A stretch of 58,556 nucleotides of DNA, from contig CAKTUU010000011.1 in assembly GCA_934621505.1 (NCBI GenBank), positions 1 to 58,556 of the forward strand. The letters run 5' to 3'. Below the pieces are notes generated by a model, which was not told the DNA's origin, did no database searches, and saw only the letters and a program-made list of their open reading frames with translations. The position numbers and the translations under genes were made by a program. This document shows, in pieces, positions 56,811 through 58,556 of this stretch; the first letter of the stretch is position 1; every line of letters begins with the position of its first letter. Origin of the DNA: an uncultured Clostridia bacterium. GTDB lineage: Bacteria > Bacillota > Clostridia > Christensenellales > Aristaeellaceae.

Positions 56811-58556
56811 TTACAGATATCTGCCGGTAACGCTGGCCGCGTTGCACGCCAGCTGCTCCGGGGTGCCGCAGGCAACAATGGTTCCCCCGGCCTGACCGCC
56901 TCCGGGACCCATATCAATCACATAATCCGCGTTGCGAATGATGTCCAGGTCATGCTCAATCACAATCACCGTCGCACCATGGTCAATCAGGGTTTGAAAC
57001 ACCTTCAGCAGCACCTGCACATCCAACGGATGCAGGCCGATGCTGGGTTCGTCAAACAGAAAGACGGAATCCTCCTGGGTTTTGCCCAGCTCCCCGGCCA
57101 GCTTCAGCCGCTGGGCCTCCCCACCGGACAGGCTGGGGGTTTCCTCGCCCAGGGTCAGATAGCCCAGGCCCAAATCCTGTAATACCTGTAATCTTTGCGC
57201 GACAGCCTTCATATCGCCGCAAAATGCAATGGCGGACTGAATATCCATGTCCATCAGCTGTGGAAGCGAGCAGACCTGTCCCTGCCGATTGGTCAGCGTA
57301 ACCTGCTCCGCGGCTTTGGCGTAGCGCGACCCATGGCAATCCGGGCAGGGAATCTCCACGTCCGGCAAAAACTGCACATCCAGGCTGATAACGCCCGTAC
57401 CATCGCAGGAGGGGCAGCGCAAACTGCCCGTATTGTAGGAAAAATCACTGGCCTTGTAGCCCTTTTCCCTGGCAGCCGAGCTGCGGGCATAGGCTTTGCG
57501 CAATTCGTCATGCACATTGGCATAAGTGGCCACCGTGGACCGCACGTTCATGCCGATGGGCGTTGCGTCAATCAGCTTTACATGGCTGATGCCGGGGGCC
57601 AGCACGGTTTTAACATGGGACGGGAGCTTTTCGCCTTTGGTCGCCGCGTCCAAAGCGGGGGCCAGACTTTCCAGCACCAGCGTGGTTTTGCCGGAGCCGG
57701 ACACGCCGGTCACCACAGTCAGCCGCCCCTTGGGAAAGTCCGCCTTCAGCGGCTTGACGGTATGAATCCGATCCGTTTCCAGATGGATGCCGCCCCGGGC
57801 AAAAAGCGCGTCGGGATTCAGCGCCGGACGGACCCGCCGCCGGGCTTTTTCGGACAGGAACGGACCGATTTGGGACGCCGGGTTATGCTGAATCTGCTCA
57901 ATGGTGCCCTGGGCCATTACATGCCCGCCGCCCGCTCCTGCCTGCGGCCCCATTTCAATCATCCAGTCCGCTTCTTTCAAAATCTGCGTGTCATGGTCCA
58001 CCAGAATCACAGAATTGCCGTCCCCCACCAGATCCCGCATCACCCCGGTCAGCCCCGCGATATTGGAGGGGTGCAGGCCGATGGACGGCTCGTCCAGCAC
58101 ATACAGCACGCCGGTGGTGCGGTTGCGCACAGCGCGGGCCAGCTGCATCCGTTGCCGCTCGCCGGTGGACAGGGTGCTGGCCGCCCGGTCCAGCGACAGG
58201 TATCCAAGGCCCAAATCCATCAGCCGTTTCGCCGCGGTCAGAAAGGAATCGCAGATGCTTTGCGCCATTGGCCGCATGGCCTGCGGCAAAGTGCCCGGCA
58301 CGGCCCGCACCCAGTCCGTCAGCTCATCCAGCGTCCTCTGGCAGGCCTGATCCAGCGTCAGCCCATGCACCATGGGCCAGCGCGCCGCCTGACACAGCCG
58401 GGTTCCTCCGCATTCCGGGCAAACCTCCTGCCGCAAAAAGCGCTCCACCCGCTTCATGCCCTTTTCATCCTTGACCTTAGCCAGGGCGTTTTCCACCGTA
58501 TAAACGGCGTTATAATAGGTAAAGTCCAGTTCGCCCGCCTGATTGGTATTTTTGGC
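56811..58556 (-). CDS. UvrA-like ABC ATPase, partial (5' end outside the window)
   Basis: 581 codons of a UvrA-family protein are visible; the frame is open to the right edge, so the start is missing. ABC-I C-terminal half: signature LSTGERQRMQLARAV, Walker B LYVLDEPSIGLHPSN. ABC-II: Walker A VTGVSGSGKTTLVLESL, zinc-finger cysteines CPSCDGTG and CPDCHGSRY, signature LSGGEAQRLKLAGELG, FLFDEPSIGLHP. The first signature is altered (STGERQ for SGGE). The partial length and close spacing suggest a UvrA2/drug-resistance-type paralogue without the UvrB-binding insert rather than housekeeping UvrA; this needs the missing N-terminus. Confidence 0.85.
   Translation of the reverse strand, partial: AKNTNQAGELDFTYYNAVYTVENALAKVKDEKGMKRVERFLRQEVCPECGGTRLCQAARWPMVHGLTLDQACQRTLDELTDWVRAVPGTLPQAMRPMAQSICDSFLTAAKRLMDLGLGYLSLDRAASTLSTGERQRMQLARAVRNRTTGVLYVLDEPSIGLHPSNIAGLTGVMRDLVGDGNSVILVDHDTQILKEADWMIEMGPQAGAGGGHVMAQGTIEQIQHNPASQIGPFLSEKARRRVRPALNPDALFARGGIHLETDRIHTVKPLKADFPKGRLTVVTGVSGSGKTTLVLESLAPALDAATKGEKLPSHVKTVLAPGISHVKLIDATPIGMNVRSTVATYANVHDELRKAYARSSAAREKGYKASDFSYNTGSLRCPSCDGTGVISLDVQFLPDVEIPCPDCHGSRYAKAAEQVTLTNRQGQVCSLPQLMDMDIQSAIAFCGDMKAVAQRLQVLQDLGLGYLTLGEETPSLSGGEAQRLKLAGELGKTQEDSVFLFDEPSIGLHPLDVQVLLKVFQTLIDHGATVIVIEHDLDIIRNADYVIDMGPGGGQAGGTIVACGTPEQLACNAASVTGRYL

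Overview
The window is a gene-dense, GC-rich stretch (high fifties percent by eye) of a strictly anaerobic, spore-forming Firmicute, most likely a gut or rumen Clostridia (Oscillospirales/Christensenellales-like; the exact order is a guess). Pointers are SpoIID-, SpoIIP-, SpoIVFA- and SpoIVFB-like genes, an Hnd-type NAD(P)-linked [FeFe] hydrogenase operon, a ferredoxin, a Y-complex YlbF homologue, and the yerC-pcrA-ligA order known from Bacillus. I see no rRNA, tRNA, CRISPR array or prophage.

Layout. 1-150: 3' end of an IS element abutting a MazG-like gene. 145-2984: mazG and ferredoxin (minus), divergent from an aminosugar pair nagA-ROK kinase. 3193-6158: M20 peptidase with two membrane proteins (one DUF5058). 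6578-9302: NSS transporter and a 4Fe-4S aldo/keto reductase. 9357-10733: SpoVB-like flippase, converging on and overlapping trmN6. 10630-29515: a long minus-strand gene train (B12/radical SAM, DUF2344, RNase E/G, miaB, ylbF, mutS, mutL, miaA, ynbB, DUF7662-like, spoIVFA, spoIVFB, a SpoIID protein with ten SH3 repeats, trmN6). 29619-34845: hydrogenase operon hndA-ATPase-hndB-hndC-hndD. 34936-40681: HerA-like ATPase, MsmK-type ABC ATPase, MacB-like permease plus adaptor. 40763-44812: alr, a membrane protein, rsmD, coaD and a coiled-coil protein. 44817-46195: a reduced IorA/POR-gamma fusion. 46272-56453 (plus): DUF1614, spoIIP, yerC, pcrA, ligA, a cytosolic BMP protein, a phosphoesterase and two small exported proteins. 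56811-58556: a UvrA-like ATPase running off the right edge.

The most unusual signal is non-coding. At three terminators (6301-6566, 40763-40998, 56540-56800) a 174-210 bp multi-hairpin element with conserved ends (CAGRCTGTCGAAAAACCC at one end, GCTTTTTTGACGGCCTG at the other in two copies) lies between two copies of that gene's own terminator hairpin. Element orientation varies and the three hairpins are unrelated to each other. Degenerate relatives occur at 2985-3190, 56485-56534 and possibly 35001-35150. This looks like a small mobile or recombining element that targets and duplicates transcription terminators.

Many promoters written down here share a TGN extension directly before the -10 box and a 17-bp spacer. 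Starts were set by Shine-Dalgarno position and stop/start overlaps; several genes use TTG or GTG.
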